Below, one piece after another: positions 54,137-63,196 of a stretch of 64,000 nt of DNA. The stretch's first letter is position 1. Every line of letters begins with the position of its first letter. Made by a program: the position numbers and the translations under genes. The notes under the pieces are model-generated. The model worked only from the letters and a program-made list of their open reading frames with translations, did no database searches and was not told the origin of the DNA. This DNA is from Vibrio bivalvicida (GTDB taxonomy: Bacteria > Pseudomonadota > Gammaproteobacteria > Enterobacterales > Vibrionaceae), in the NCBI RefSeq assembly GCF_001399455.2, contig NZ_LLEI02000075.1:1-64000 (forward strand), read 5' to 3'.

Positions 54137-55729
54137 ATGTTAGACCAAGCGATGAAGCAGCAGCTTAAAGCATACCTAGAAAACTTAAAAACAGACGTTC
54201 AGCTTGTATTGAGCCTTGATGAAAGCGAAACAGCAAGCAAGCTCCAAGCACTGGCGGATGATATCGCTTCACTGACAGACAAAATCCAAGTAACGCGTGA
54301 CGACAACGCAAGCTCACGCAAACCGATTATGCAGGTTGTGAACCAAACACAAGGTACAACGATTGGTTTTGCAGGCTTACCAATGGGTCACGAGTTTACT
54401 TCACTTGTTTTGGCTCTTCTCCACAGTGGCGGTCACCCAATCAAGCTAGAAGCGGAAGTGATTGAGCAGATCAAGCAGCTAGACCAAGCACTAAACGTGG
54501 AAATCTTTATTTCACTATCATGCCAAAACTGTCCTGAAGTGGTTCAGGCGTTCAACATGATGTCTGCGATTAACCCTTTAATCAAAACAACCATGATTGA
54601 TGGTGCAGCATTCCAAGATGAAGTGAAATCACGCGATATCATGGCGGTGCCAAGTGTCTTCATCAACGGTGAGTTGTTTGGTCAAGGCCGCATGTCACTG
54701 GCTGAAATTCTCAACAAAGTTGATTCTGGTGCAGCAGAGAAAAAAGCAGCCAGCCTAAATGAACAAGCACCATTTGATGTTTTAGTTGTTGGCGGTGGCC
54801 CTGCGGGTTCTTCGGCGGCAATCTACGCAGCACGTAAAGGCATTCGCACAGGTGTCGTCGCTGATCGTTTCGGTGGTCAAGTGATGGACACGATGGCGAT
54901 TGAGAACTTTATCTCAGTCAAAGCAACAACCGGTCCTAAGTTGGTTGCGAGTCTAGAAGAGCACGTTAAAGAATACGGCGTGGAAGTAATGACTGAGCAA
55001 CGTGCTGCCAACATTATCGATGCAGAGCAGACCGAAGATGGTTACATCCACGTTGAGCTTGAAAGCGGCGCAGTACTAAAAGCTCGCACAGTGATTACCA
55101 GTACAGGTGCACGCTGGCGTGAAATGAATGTTCCAGGTGAGCAAGAGTACCGCAACAAAGGGGTTGCTTACTGCCCACACTGTGATGGCCCACTATTTAA
55201 AGGCAAGAAAACAGCAGTAATCGGTGGCGGTAACTCAGGGATTGAAGCGGCGATTGATCTAGCAGGTATCGTTGAACATGTTACTGTTCTGGAGTTTGCA
55301 GACACCTTACGCGCTGACCAAGTTCTGATCGATAAAGCCAATGCGACAGCTAATATTGAAATCATCAAGATGGCGCAAACCACACAAGTGTTAGGCGACG
55401 GCAACCGTGTCACGGGCTTGGAATACCAAGATCGCAACACAGGTGAGATTAAGAGCATCGAACTGGCTGGTATCTTTGTTCAAATTGGTCTAATGCCAAA
55501 CAGCGAGTGGTTGAAAGGTACTAAGGTTGAGCTCTCACCACGTGGTGAAATAGAGATTGATGCACATGGTGCAACCACGATGAGCGGTGTCTTTGCTGCA
55601 GGTGACGTAACCACAGTGCCGTACAAGCAAATCATCATCGCCATGGGTGAGGGGGCAAAAGCAAGCTTAGGCGCGTTCGATTACCTAATTCGCACACCAG
55701 CTCCAGCACAGGTTGCTGAAACAGTGTAG
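54137..55729 (+). CDS. ahpF: Alkyl hydroperoxide reductase subunit F
   Basis: 530-aa FAD/NADH disulfide reductase that recycles AhpC. N-terminal tandem thioredoxin-like fold with redox CQNC (Cys129, Cys132). FAD-binding GGGPAGSSAAIYAARKG near residue 217, catalytic CPHC (Cys346, Cys349) and the NADH-binding GGGNSGIEAAIDLAG follow. Slightly longer than E. coli AhpF (521 aa). It is downstream of ahpC with its own OxyR-type box. Confidence 0.97.
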   Translation: MLDQAMKQQLKAYLENLKTDVQLVLSLDESETASKLQALADDIASLTDKIQVTRDDNASSRKPIMQVVNQTQGTTIGFAGLPMGHEFTSLVLALLHSGGHPIKLEAEVIEQIKQLDQALNVEIFISLSCQNCPEVVQAFNMMSAINPLIKTTMIDGAAFQDEVKSRDIMAVPSVFINGELFGQGRMSLAEILNKVDSGAAEKKAASLNEQAPFDVLVVGGGPAGSSAAIYAARKGIRTGVVADRFGGQVMDTMAIENFISVKATTGPKLVASLEEHVKEYGVEVMTEQRAANIIDAEQTEDGYIHVELESGAVLKARTVITSTGARWREMNVPGEQEYRNKGVAYCPHCDGPLFKGKKTAVIGGGNSGIEAAIDLAGIVEHVTVLEFADTLRADQVLIDKANATANIEIIKMAQTTQVLGDGNRVTGLEYQDRNTGEIKSIELAGIFVQIGLMPNSEWLKGTKVELSPRGEIEIDAHGATTMSGVFAAGDVTTVPYKQIIIAMGEGAKASLGAFDYLIRTPAPAQVAETV

Positions 55730-55782
55730 AGCATTTATCCCTGTCCATATTCATTTGCAAACATTTTGTCGGTAATTTCGAC

Positions 55783-55815
55783 GCCACTTCCAAGCGATTG
55801 GAAGTGGCTTTTTTT
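55783..55815 (+). terminator. ahpF terminator
   Basis: Stem GCCACTTCCA / TGGAAGTGGC, loop AGCGAT, then T7. It lies 54 nt past ahpF and before the convergent LysR gene. Confidence 0.9.
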
Positions 55816-55830
55816 GTTTGTATGTAGCGA

Positions 55831-56721
55831 CTACTTATCTTCAAACCACTTTTGGGTGAAATCGATAAAAGCGGCAAGCTTGCTGCTGCTGCGCAGTTGC
55901 GGTGGGTAGATGAGATAAATATTGCTTCTTGCGATAAAGTAGTTCGGCAGTAGCTGTACTAATTGTCCGCTGTCTAAAGAAGGCTGCACCAAGTAGCTTG
56001 GCATTTTTATAACCCCCTTGCCTTGTTGCGCGGCAGTCAGAAGCAGTAAGTTGTCGTTTATCAGCATATCGCCATTCGTTTCGACCTCAATGCTCTTGGT
56101 ACTATCGACAAACTGCCAGCGACGTAAGTTGGGATCGGATAAACAGTTGTGATTGACTAGCTCGTCTGGGTGACTGGGTAGGCCATGTTTTTCAAGATAC
56201 TGTGGCGATGCACAGCAGATGTGTTGATAGGGAATAAGCTTTTTCGCCACCATATTATCTGGTGGATTGTTGGTGGCTCTAATTGCCAAGTCGAGATGAC
56301 TTTTGGTTAGATCTTCGCGGTTATAACCAACATCAAGATCAAACTCGATTTCTGGGTATTGCTGCTGAAATTGATGACAGATATCGATCAAGAAACGATG
56401 GCTAAAAATGGTGGGCGCAGTAATTCGAAGTAGGCCACTGACATCGCATTTGGTGTGGTCGAGCTCTTTTTCTAACTCGACGATCGATGTATTAATAAAC
56501 TGCATCTTAGCGAGAATTTTTTCTCCCGCCGCAGTCAGGCGCACATTACGCGTTGAACGAATCAGTAGACTTGTATCTAATTCTTGCTCTAGCTGATTGA
56601 TTTGTGAAGAAAGGTAGCTGCGTGAAATGCCTAAATTTTCCGCGGCCTTAGAAAAGCTGAGTTGCTTTGCGACTTCACTAAATAACGCATATCGTTCAAA
56701 GCGTTTGTGCATCTTTTGCAT
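55831..56721 (-). CDS. LysR-family regulator (CrgA-like) divergent from ydhF
   Basis: 296 aa. LTTR HTH with FSKAAENLGISRSYLSSQINQLEQELDTSLLIRSTRNVRLTAAG and a CrgA-type ligand domain (LRITAPTIFSHRFLIDICHQFQ). It is not OxyR: the paired redox cysteines of OxyR are absent in the expected region. It diverges from the YdhF-like aldo/keto reductase, so it may regulate that gene. The inducer is unknown. Confidence 0.85.
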   Translation of the reverse strand: MQKMHKRFERYALFSEVAKQLSFSKAAENLGISRSYLSSQINQLEQELDTSLLIRSTRNVRLTAAGEKILAKMQFINTSIVELEKELDHTKCDVSGLLRITAPTIFSHRFLIDICHQFQQQYPEIEFDLDVGYNREDLTKSHLDLAIRATNNPPDNMVAKKLIPYQHICCASPQYLEKHGLPSHPDELVNHNCLSDPNLRRWQFVDSTKSIEVETNGDMLINDNLLLLTAAQQGKGVIKMPSYLVQPSLDSGQLVQLLPNYFIARSNIYLIYPPQLRSSSKLAAFIDFTQKWFEDK

Positions 56722-56926
56722 ATCTGACTCGCCTTCGTTGTTGAATCTATCGTCAATTATATCGTCCTATATAGAATATTAAACTTTGCTTATTGTGCTG
56801 TATATCGAATTATCTTTTCTTGTTAGCTAGTTTAATCCCTAGCTTTCATACCAGTATACTGGGCATAGAACAGATTAAACTCACGGCAATATTGCAATGG
56901 TGAGGTCTATGTATCAGGGGATAGAG

Positions 56927-57808
56927 ATGAACAAGACACATCCGGTGTTTTCACCAATGATCCAAGGTTACTGGCGTATGGCTGAGTGGGGAATGAACAC
57001 CCAACAGCAGTTGTCATTTGTTAAGCAGCACCTAGAGCTAGGCATTACGACGGTAGACCATGCGCCTGTTTACGGCCCAGACTCTGCGTGTGAGCGTATG
57101 TTTGGAGAAGTGTTAGCGCTAGATAGCGGTTTGCGCGACCAAATTGAGATTGTTTCAAAATGCGGAATTTATCGCGGTGAAGATCCTCAGGTTAATCACT
57201 ACAACAGTGGTAAAGCCGCCATTGTTGAATCCGTTGATCAATCGTTAACTCGTTTGAATACCGATCATTTAGACGTGTTACTCCTACATCGCCCTGACTT
57301 ACTCATGGATGCAGATGAAGCGGCTGAATCGTTCGCTCAGTTAAAAGCTGCGGGGAAAGTAAAGCATTTTGGTGTGTCTAACTTCACACCTGCTCAGTTT
57401 GCTTTATTGCAATCAAGAGTTGAACAGCCGTTGATCACTAACCAAGTCGAGATCAACCCAGTGAATTTGCAAGTGACGGAAGATGGCACGCTTGAACAGC
57501 TTCAGCAGCATCGCGTGCAGCCAATGGCTTGGTCTTGTCTCGCCGGTGGGCGTATCTTCGGCGAAGAGAGCGAACAGATGTGTCGTTTACGTCATACCTT
57601 GGCAGAAGTGGCGCAAGAAGTCGGTGCAAGCTCGATCGACCAAGTCATCTTTGCATGGGTATTGCGTTTACCGTCTAACCCAGTACCAATCTTGGGCAGT
57701 GGTAACATTGAGCGTGTCCACTCTGCAGTCGGCGCATTTGAACTGTCATTGACTAATGAGCAATGGTACCGAATTTGGGTTGCGTCTAAAGGTCATGGCG
57801 TGGCTTAA
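56927..57808 (+). CDS. ydhF: YdhF-like aldo/keto reductase
   Basis: 293 aa from the Met at 56927 (MNKTHPVFSPMIQGYWRM), preceded by GGGGATAGAG; the earlier in-frame ATG at 56897 adds ten residues without a ribosome site. AKR fold with TTVDHAPVYGPDSACERMFGEVL, catalytic Lys in IEIVSKCGIY, and NADP-binding VPILGSGNIERVHSAV. The whole chain aligns by eye with E. coli YdhF, an oxidoreductase of unclear substrate. Divergent LysR gene upstream. Confidence 0.88.
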   Translation: MNKTHPVFSPMIQGYWRMAEWGMNTQQQLSFVKQHLELGITTVDHAPVYGPDSACERMFGEVLALDSGLRDQIEIVSKCGIYRGEDPQVNHYNSGKAAIVESVDQSLTRLNTDHLDVLLLHRPDLLMDADEAAESFAQLKAAGKVKHFGVSNFTPAQFALLQSRVEQPLITNQVEINPVNLQVTEDGTLEQLQQHRVQPMAWSCLAGGRIFGEESEQMCRLRHTLAEVAQEVGASSIDQVIFAWVLRLPSNPVPILGSGNIERVHSAVGAFELSLTNEQWYRIWVASKGHGVA

Positions 57809-57821
57809 ATGCTAAAACAAT

Positions 57822-57848
57822 AAAGGCGTTATTCAAGGTAACGCCTTT
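57822..57848. terminator. Bidirectional terminator between ydhF and galR
   Basis: Stem AAAGGCGTTA / TAACGCCTTT with a 7-nt loop; T-rich tails on both strands (TTGTTTGTT and TTATTGTTTT). Confidence 0.85.
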
Positions 57849-57871
57849 GTTTGTTCTAACTGGTGCCACGT

Positions 57872-58873
57872 TTAGGTGACTTTCTCAACTGAATTTCGGC
57901 GTACCAAGGTCGGAGTAAACATTAATGCTTCATCGTTGGAGCTTTGTTCTTTGGCTAAATTCAGCGCTAAACGCGCCGCTCGTTCAGCCATCATGGCGAT
58001 TGGATAACGGATCGTTGTCAGGCGAGGGCTGACATAGCGAGCGATCAAGCCATCATCAAAACCAAGCATTGAGATTTGATCCGGAACCTTGATGCCGTTT
58101 TCGTCTAATACCGACAGCGCACCCGCGGCCATATAGTCGTTGTATGCCACAACGCCAGTGATGTCTAACGACTTAGTCAGCAGGTTGGTCATGGCAACTT
58201 CACCACCGTCATTGTTCGGCTCACCATATTCAATATAGCTTTGCGGAAGCTCGATATTATTATCTCGCAGGGCTTGCAAGTAACCATCAACACGCTGATC
58301 CGAGTCTTCAATACGATGCGCTGAAGCGACGCAAGCTATCTTAGTGTGGCCATGGCGGATAAGGTATTCCGTGGCGAGATAGGCGCCTTTGCGGTTATCC
58401 AGTGCAATGCAGCGTTCGGCCATTTCTGGAATATGGCGATTGATAAAAACCAAGCCTTTGACTTCTTTGGCATAGCCTATCAACTCTTCATCTGACAAAC
58501 CTTTCGAGTGAATGACCAGTGCGTCACAACGGTTGTTGATTAACAGTTCAATTGCTTTGCGCTCTTCATCAGGGCTATGGTAACCGTTACCGATCAGGAT
58601 ATGCTTGCCGTGTTCATGGGCAACATTGTCGACTGCTTTGACCATAGTACCGAAAAATGGGTCGGATACATCGCCCACTAGCACTCCAACTGTATTACTG
58701 CTTTGGCTTACCAACGCTTTCGCCGCGGCATTTGGGCGATAGCCAAGTTTCGCCATCGCCTGTGTCACTGAGGCAATAGAGGCTTTACTCGCTTTTGGGG
58801 ATTTGTTTATGACCCGAGAGACGGTAGCGATCGATACGCCCGCTTCTTTGGCGACATCTTTAATAGTTGCCAT
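57872..58873 (-). CDS. galR: Galactose repressor GalR
   Basis: 333-aa LacI-family repressor. N-terminal HTH MATIKDVAKEAGVSIATVSRVINKSPKASKAS and the GVLVGDVSDPFFGTMVKAVDNVA inducer-domain start match GalR. The C-terminal SMLGFDDGLIARYVSPRLTTIRYPI is typical. It is 5.5 kb from galETKM and in the opposite direction. A GalR-like half box (GTGTAAACGTTATC, 58997-59010) lies before its start, so autorepression is plausible. Confidence 0.92.
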   Translation of the reverse strand: MATIKDVAKEAGVSIATVSRVINKSPKASKASIASVTQAMAKLGYRPNAAAKALVSQSSNTVGVLVGDVSDPFFGTMVKAVDNVAHEHGKHILIGNGYHSPDEERKAIELLINNRCDALVIHSKGLSDEELIGYAKEVKGLVFINRHIPEMAERCIALDNRKGAYLATEYLIRHGHTKIACVASAHRIEDSDQRVDGYLQALRDNNIELPQSYIEYGEPNNDGGEVAMTNLLTKSLDITGVVAYNDYMAAGALSVLDENGIKVPDQISMLGFDDGLIARYVSPRLTTIRYPIAMMAERAARLALNLAKEQSSNDEALMFTPTLVRRNSVEKVT

Positions 58874-58996
58874 GTTTGACCTCGATAAATATTCCTAGAG
58901 TTATTTAACCCTTTGAATGTAAATAAGGCAAATTGTATAGCATTCAGTTTCTTGAAATGCGATCTTTACCACTTGCAATATAAGTGGTTGCTGATA

Positions 58997-59010
58997 GTGT
59001 AAACGTTATC
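58997..59010. promoter_or_regulatory. GalR-like half box upstream of galR
   Basis: GTGTAAACGTTATC matches the left half and centre of the GalR consensus but lacks the right half. It lies about 125 nt before the galR start and 42 nt before the ygjH start. Confidence 0.5.
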
Positions 59011-59011
59011 T

Positions 59012-59030
59012 TTTAGTAAAACTTTACTTA
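59012..59030. promoter_or_regulatory. AGTAAA-N2-TTTACT dyad between galR and ygjH
   Basis: TTTAGTAAAACTTTACTTA; arms AGTAAA and TTTACT (59015-59028). It matches the ygjJ-upstream site (36842-36860) at 18 of 19 positions. It directly follows the GalR half box. Confidence 0.65.
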
Positions 59031-59051
59031 ATCAATGTGCTGAGGTTTATC

Positions 59052-59384
59052 ATGGAAACGATCGCATACACTGACTTCGCCAAACTGGAAATGCGTACAG
59101 GAAAAATCATCGAAGTCGCTCGCCACGAAAACGCGGACAAGCTCTACATAGTGCAGATTGATATTGGAGAAAAGACGCTGCAAACCGTCACTAGCTTAGT
59201 GCCTTACTACACTGAACAAGAATTGATGGGCAAAGAAGTGGTGGTACTGTGTAACTTGGCGAAAGCTAAAATGCGTGGAGAAACATCTGAATGCATGCTG
59301 CTTTGCGCTGAGACGGATGATGAATCACAAAGTGTACTGTTAACCCCAGAGCGTTCTATGCCTGCTGGGGTTCGTATTGTATAG
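59052..59384 (+). CDS. ygjH: YgjH, tRNA-binding domain protein
   Basis: 110 aa from the Met at 59052 (METIAYTDFAKLEMRTGKIIEVARHENADKLYIVQIDIGEK). CsaA/EMAP-type OB-fold tRNA-binding domain, single-domain. The C-terminal KAKMRGETSECMLLCAETDDE is strongly conserved. Close to E. coli YgjH. Function not firmly known. In E. coli, as I recall, it lies next to ebgR, so this gene marks the edge of an ancestral ebg block. Confidence 0.9.
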   Translation: METIAYTDFAKLEMRTGKIIEVARHENADKLYIVQIDIGEKTLQTVTSLVPYYTEQELMGKEVVVLCNLAKAKMRGETSECMLLCAETDDESQSVLLTPERSMPAGVRIV

Positions 59385-59412
59385 AGCTCTCTTGTCGGCT
59401 GAGGGTTTTTAG

Positions 59413-59973
59413 TTAGGTTCTTGCTTCAGCCACCAGAGCATCAATTGTGTTGTGGTGCTCTGGTTTTACTCCTGCTAAATTGCCATATTTGGGCTGATGG
59501 CGATCATTCTCCAATGGAAAGTGCCAGCCAAAGGTATGTTCAACAAACTGCTGGGCAAACTGCTCGGAAATTTCTAGGCAGCCTGCCAGTACAGTATCGA
59601 CGTAAGTCTGCATTATTGGGCTCAATGAACAAGGTGGCTCTGGACTGTCTTTGATATAGACCCAAATTTGGTCACCTGTCGACAGCGATAGTTCTGCGTC
59701 TAGTTTATCCGTTGAGATTAAAATTCGGTGGTACCCACGCTCTCTAACATCAAACTCTTGTAGCCCAGTATCGCTGACCTCAAGCAAAACTCCATTCACT
59801 TGTCCTTGGCCTTTATCGACGACTAACGGTGACAGAATGTAGCTCTCATCAACTTTGCCCCAATAGCGCTTGAAGCCATGTATTGTGGCCGGAGTTGCGG
59901 TAGAGGTTTGGCCCGTCAACTGGCGTGATTCAGAGTTCATTAGACTGCCATAACCAAAGATATAGCTTGCCAT
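59413..59973 (-). CDS. Gamma-glutamylcyclotransferase-fold protein
   Basis: 186 aa from the Met at 59973 (MASYIFGYGSLMNSESRQ), behind a GGAGAACAGA site; the upstream Met at 59997 adds eight residues. The YGSLM motif and GVLLEVSDTGLQEFDVREGY-like region place it in the GGCT/AIG2-like fold. It could act on gamma-glutamyl compounds, but the substrate is not known. Convergent with ygjH across 28 bp. Confidence 0.8.
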   Translation of the reverse strand: MASYIFGYGSLMNSESRQLTGQTSTATPATIHGFKRYWGKVDESYILSPLVVDKGQGQVNGVLLEVSDTGLQEFDVRERGYHRILISTDKLDAELSLSTGDQIWVYIKDSPEPPCSLSPIMQTYVDTVLAGCLEISEQFAQQFVEHTFGWHFPLENDRHQPKYGNLAGVKPEHHNTIDALVAEART

Positions 59974-60064
59974 TCTGTTCTCCTTCTTGATTGGCATGAT
60001 CAGTAGAGTTCTAAACTAGCGACTTTTCGTGACAAAAGGAAGTGATACAAATTGTTTTATTGAG

Positions 60065-60099
60065 GTCATAATGACATGTGTTTATTGTGTCATTATGAC
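60065..60099 (+). promoter_or_regulatory. Two NorR-type boxes upstream of nnrS
   Basis: GTCATAATGAC (60065-60075) and GTCATTATGAC (60089-60099), each an 11-nt palindrome of the GTCA-N3-TGAC type, centre spacing 24 bp. NorR binds this pattern at nitric-oxide detoxification genes. Confidence 0.75.
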
Positions 60100-60153
60100 T
60101 TTAAATTGAGTGATTAGAGCGCTGAAAGCAAGAGTCTATAACGCTTTAACAAA

Positions 60154-60170
60154 CTGGAACACTTCTTGCG
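60154..60170 (+). promoter_or_regulatory. Sigma-54 promoter of nnrS
   Basis: CTGGAACACTTCTTGCG has GG (60156-60157) and GC (60168-60169) 10 nt apart, the sigma-54 -24/-12 pattern. It lies about 46 nt before the GTG start and 55 nt after the NorR boxes. Confidence 0.75.
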
Positions 60171-60215
60171 ATAGTTAAACGAGTTAGAGATTTTAATTTG
60201 TTTAGGAGTCTTTCA

Positions 60216-61400
60216 GTGCTCAATATTACCGACAAAAAGGTTGAAGAAGCCATTCCGCCCGTTTTGCGTCTAGGGTTTAGACCTTTCTTTCTGCTTGGTT
60301 CCATTTATGCTGTTATTGCCATTGCTTTATGGGTATGGATGTTTCAATCTGGTCAGCCCAAGCTATTGCAAGTCCCTGCACTATGGTGGCATGTCCATGA
60401 GATGGTATTTGGTTTTGCGATGGCAATTGTTGTCGGCTTTGTTTTAACTGCAGTACAAAACTGGACGGGGATTAACGGCACCAAACATTACCGTTTAGCT
60501 ATCTTGGCCGTGTTGTGGTTAGCGCCTCGTTTATTGTTATGGACCCCCGCTCCGTTGTGGTTAATCTCTTCAATTGAAGCGCTTTTTTTAGCCATGGCGG
60601 CATTCGAAGTTGGCACCCGAGTGGTGAAAGCCAAAGGGTGGCGTAATCTGTTTTTTGTACCACTATTCATCCTTGCGATTGCGGCTAACTTTGCCAGTTA
60701 TGCGACTGTGAAAGGCATGCCACCATTCTCCTCATCTGCGGTTTGGCAAGCCATGCTGTGGTGGTTCACTTTACTGCTATCTGTAATGGGAAGCCGAGTG
60801 ATCCCATTTTTTACTGCTCGCCGGTTTAATTTCGAAAAACCTCAACCTATAGTTTGGCTCGAGTGGGTGGCTAATTTGCCTTTGGTGGGGCTGTTTATTC
60901 TTAGTTTCTTCCCGATGACTTTTGCTGAACTTGGCCGGCCATTGATGGTCATATCGGGCGTGGCGCATCTGATTCGTGTAATGAGGTGGCAGCCATGGAG
61001 AACTTTAAGTGAACCGTTAGTTTGGTCACTACACGCGACTTACTTATGTATTCCGCTGAGTCTATTGTTACGAGGTTTACTAAATAATCCATTTGCCAGC
61101 CACAATATGCTACATCTGTTTGCTATTGGAGCCATTGGCGGTGTTATTTTGGCGATGATCGCGCGTGTGACGATGGGACACACTGGACGCGCGATTTACC
61201 AGGGGCCAAACATGAGTATTGCTTTTGTGGCAATTGTCTTAGCTGCTCTGATTCGTAGTCTTGGTGTCGCTTTCTTCCCCCAGTACCTGATTGAATCGGT
61301 TAACATCAGCGCTGCCTTGTGGGTACTCGCATTTGCTATGTATGTTGGATTATTTGGCAAAATGCTGATTACACCTAGAGTCGATGGTCATCCCGGATGA
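60216..61400 (+). CDS. nnrS: NnrS, nitric-oxide response membrane protein
   Basis: 394 aa from GTG at 60216 (VLNITDKKVEEAIPPVLRLGFRPFFLLG), behind TAGGAGTC; an upstream TTG start is unlikely because the ribosome site would be inside. About 12 membrane segments and conserved His/heme- or Cu-linked residues (PALWWHVHEMVFGFAMAI, HNMLHLFAIGAIGGVILAMIARVTMGHTGR) identify NnrS. It protects against nitric oxide stress and, in Vibrio cholerae, is NorR-controlled. Here NorR boxes and a sigma-54 promoter sit just upstream. Confidence 0.93.
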   Translation: MLNITDKKVEEAIPPVLRLGFRPFFLLGSIYAVIAIALWVWMFQSGQPKLLQVPALWWHVHEMVFGFAMAIVVGFVLTAVQNWTGINGTKHYRLAILAVLWLAPRLLLWTPAPLWLISSIEALFLAMAAFEVGTRVVKAKGWRNLFFVPLFILAIAANFASYATVKGMPPFSSSAVWQAMLWWFTLLLSVMGSRVIPFFTARRFNFEKPQPIVWLEWVANLPLVGLFILSFFPMTFAELGRPLMVISGVAHLIRVMRWQPWRTLSEPLVWSLHATYLCIPLSLLLRGLLNNPFASHNMLHLFAIGAIGGVILAMIARVTMGHTGRAIYQGPNMSIAFVAIVLAALIRSLGVAFFPQYLIESVNISAALWVLAFAMYVGLFGKMLITPRVDGHPG

Positions 61401-61414
61401 GTTATTAGACAAAG

Positions 61415-61444
61415 AAAAAGGCTTGGTATGCGCCAAGCCTTTTA
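61415..61444. terminator. Bidirectional terminator between nnrS and glpD
   Basis: Stem AAAGGCTTGG / CCAAGCCTTT, loop TATGCG, with A/T tracts on both sides. It serves both convergent genes. Confidence 0.88.
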
Positions 61445-61462
61445 TAGGTAGGACAGTGGGGG

Positions 61463-63016
61463 TTAACCTACCTCAGAAAACTCAACGACAGTTTTAGGTT
61501 GCTTGCTCTTTAGGTAGTCACCTAGCACCTGTTGCTCTTGGTCATCCAGATACAAGCCCAGTTTGGTACGACGCCACAAAATGTCTTCCTCAGTTACCGA
61601 CATTTCATGCTCAATCAAGTAATCGATCTCACGTTGATAAACGCCTTGTGCTGAGTCTGAGAACTTGAAGCCAAGATCATCGACACTTTTTACACCTTCG
61701 AGTAATTTCCAGCAATAAGTGCCAAACTGAGTGACATAGCGCAGTAACAATGCCTCAGAAATCCACGGATATTCTTTGCGTATGGATGCAGCAAGTTGCT
61801 CTCGTGAACAGCTAAAGTTCCCACCCGGTAACGCGTGGTGAGCAGTCCAAGCAGTTCCCATCTCTGGCAAATAAGGCTTAAGTTTAGTTAACGCTGCTTC
61901 ACCAAGTTTACGGTATGTGGTGAGTTTACCTCCAAATACAGACAGCAGTGGTGCTTGGTCATATTTAGCTTCAAGTTCAAGCGTGTAATCACGTGTGATG
62001 GCTTGTGGCGAATCGGATTCATCATCACATAAAGGACGCACACCACTGTATGTCCAAACTACGTCTTCACGTTTAAGCTGGTGGATGAAGTGCTGGTTAA
62101 CGATGTCGATGAGGTAATCGACTTCTTCGTCGGAGATCGCAACTTCTCGAGGATCACCCTGGTACTCCACATCGGTAGTACCAATGATCGAGAACTTATC
62201 TAGGTAAGGGATCATAAATACAATGCGATTGTCTTGGTTTTGAAGGATATACGCTTGAGGCTCATCATGAATGCGTGGCACGACAATATGGGAACCTTTA
62301 ATCAAGCGAATATTACGTGGAGAGTCCTGCTCTAAGCCATCGTCGAAGAATTGTTTAACCCAAGGGCCAGCAGCATTGACTAGGGCTTTCGCTTGACGTT
62401 CAAATACTTGGCCAGTGCTTTCATCACGGATAGTGACGTTCCATATCGCTCCCTCTCTGCGGGCACTTTCTACGCGGCAGTAATTACGTATTTCTGCATT
62501 GTTTTCTTGAGCCGCAAGTACATTAAGTAGCACCAATCGAGCATCATCTACCCAGCAGTCTGAGTATTCGAAGCCTTTTTTCATTTCAGGCTTGAGTATG
62601 CCCGACTTGGCTAAGTCGATCCCTTTACTCGCAGGTAGGGTAGTACGTTTGCCTAAATTGTCATAAAGGAACAAGCCGCAGCGGATCATCCACGCAGGGC
62701 GTAAAAATGGACGGTGTGGTAGGCGAAAGCGCATGGGTTGAGCGACATGGGGTGCTTTTTTCAGTATTACTTCACGTTCTGCGAGTGCTTCCGAAACTAA
62801 ACGAAATTCATAGTGTTCAAGATAGCGTAAGCCGCCGTGAATAAGCTTAGAGCTTGCTGAAGACGTTGCTGAAGCAAAGTCGTTCGCTTCATAAAGACCA
62901 ACGGATAAACCACGACCAGCAGCATCGGCAGCAATACCTGCGCCATTGATACCACCACCAATAATGATCAAATCTAAAATTTTGTGCGAAGTAGCCGCAT
63001 TCGGGTTGTTACTCAT
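61463..63016 (-). CDS. glpD: Aerobic glycerol-3-phosphate dehydrogenase GlpD
   Basis: 517 aa from the Met at 63016 (MSNNPNAATSHKILDLIIIGGGINGAGIAADAAGRG), behind a GAGGTC site; a longer frame adds 14 residues. FAD-binding GGGINGAG is near residue 20, then SSASSKLIHGGLRYLEHYEF. The membrane-associated enzyme oxidises glycerol-3-phosphate to DHAP and feeds quinones. glpR lies upstream on the same strand. Predicted GlpR half-sites lie in the gap. Confidence 0.97.
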   Translation of the reverse strand: MSNNPNAATSHKILDLIIIGGGINGAGIAADAAGRGLSVGLYEANDFASATSSASSKLIHGGLRYLEHYEFRLVSEALAEREVILKKAPHVAQPMRFRLPHRPFLRPAWMIRCGLFLYDNLGKRTTLPASKGIDLAKSGILKPEMKKGFEYSDCWVDDARLVLLNVLAAQENNAEIRNYCRVESARREGAIWNVTIRDESTGQVFERQAKALVNAAGPWVKQFFDDGLEQDSPRNIRLIKGSHIVVPRIHDEPQAYILQNQDNRIVFMIPYLDKFSIIGTTDVEYQGDPREVAISDEEVDYLIDIVNQHFIHQLKREDVVWTYSGVRPLCDDESDSPQAITRDYTLELEAKYDQAPLLSVFGGKLTTYRKLGEAALTKLKPYLPEMGTAWTAHHALPGGNFSCSREQLAASIRKEYPWISEALLLRYVTQFGTYCWKLLEGVKSVDDLGFKFSDSAQGVYQREIDYLIEHEMSVTEEDILWRRTKLGLYLDDQEQQVLGDYLKSKQPKTVVEFSEVG

Positions 63017-63097
63017 GAATATGACCTCGTGTTTGAGCGAACGAGCATTTGTGAACATGATTCAATCCTAGCCTAGGTTTCGTTTGTGGTCATTATT

Positions 63098-63117
63098 TAT
63101 TTTCGTTTATGCTCGTT
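63098..63117. promoter_or_regulatory. Tandem GlpR half-sites upstream of glpD
   Basis: TATTTTCGTT and TATGCTCGTT, two adjacent 10-bp words that each match the GlpR half-site WATKYTCGWT in direct orientation. No clear inverted partner. They lie about 85 nt before the glpD start. Confidence 0.55.
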
Positions 63118-63133
63118 TGTGTGATTTAAACAC

Positions 63134-63163
63134 AAAAAAACCTTTATCTAATGATAAAGGTTT
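63134..63163 (-). terminator. glpR terminator
   Basis: Stem AAACCTTTAT / ATAAAGGTTT with a T7 run on the minus strand. It separates glpR from glpD. Confidence 0.88.
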
Positions 63164-63196
63164 CAATAAGGTTAAATACTTCTGAGTGGGGAGTAA

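Noticed and set aside
55831..56721. LysR gene after ahpF as OxyR
   Set aside because: The paired redox cysteines of OxyR are missing and the HTH is CrgA-like, so it is not OxyR.
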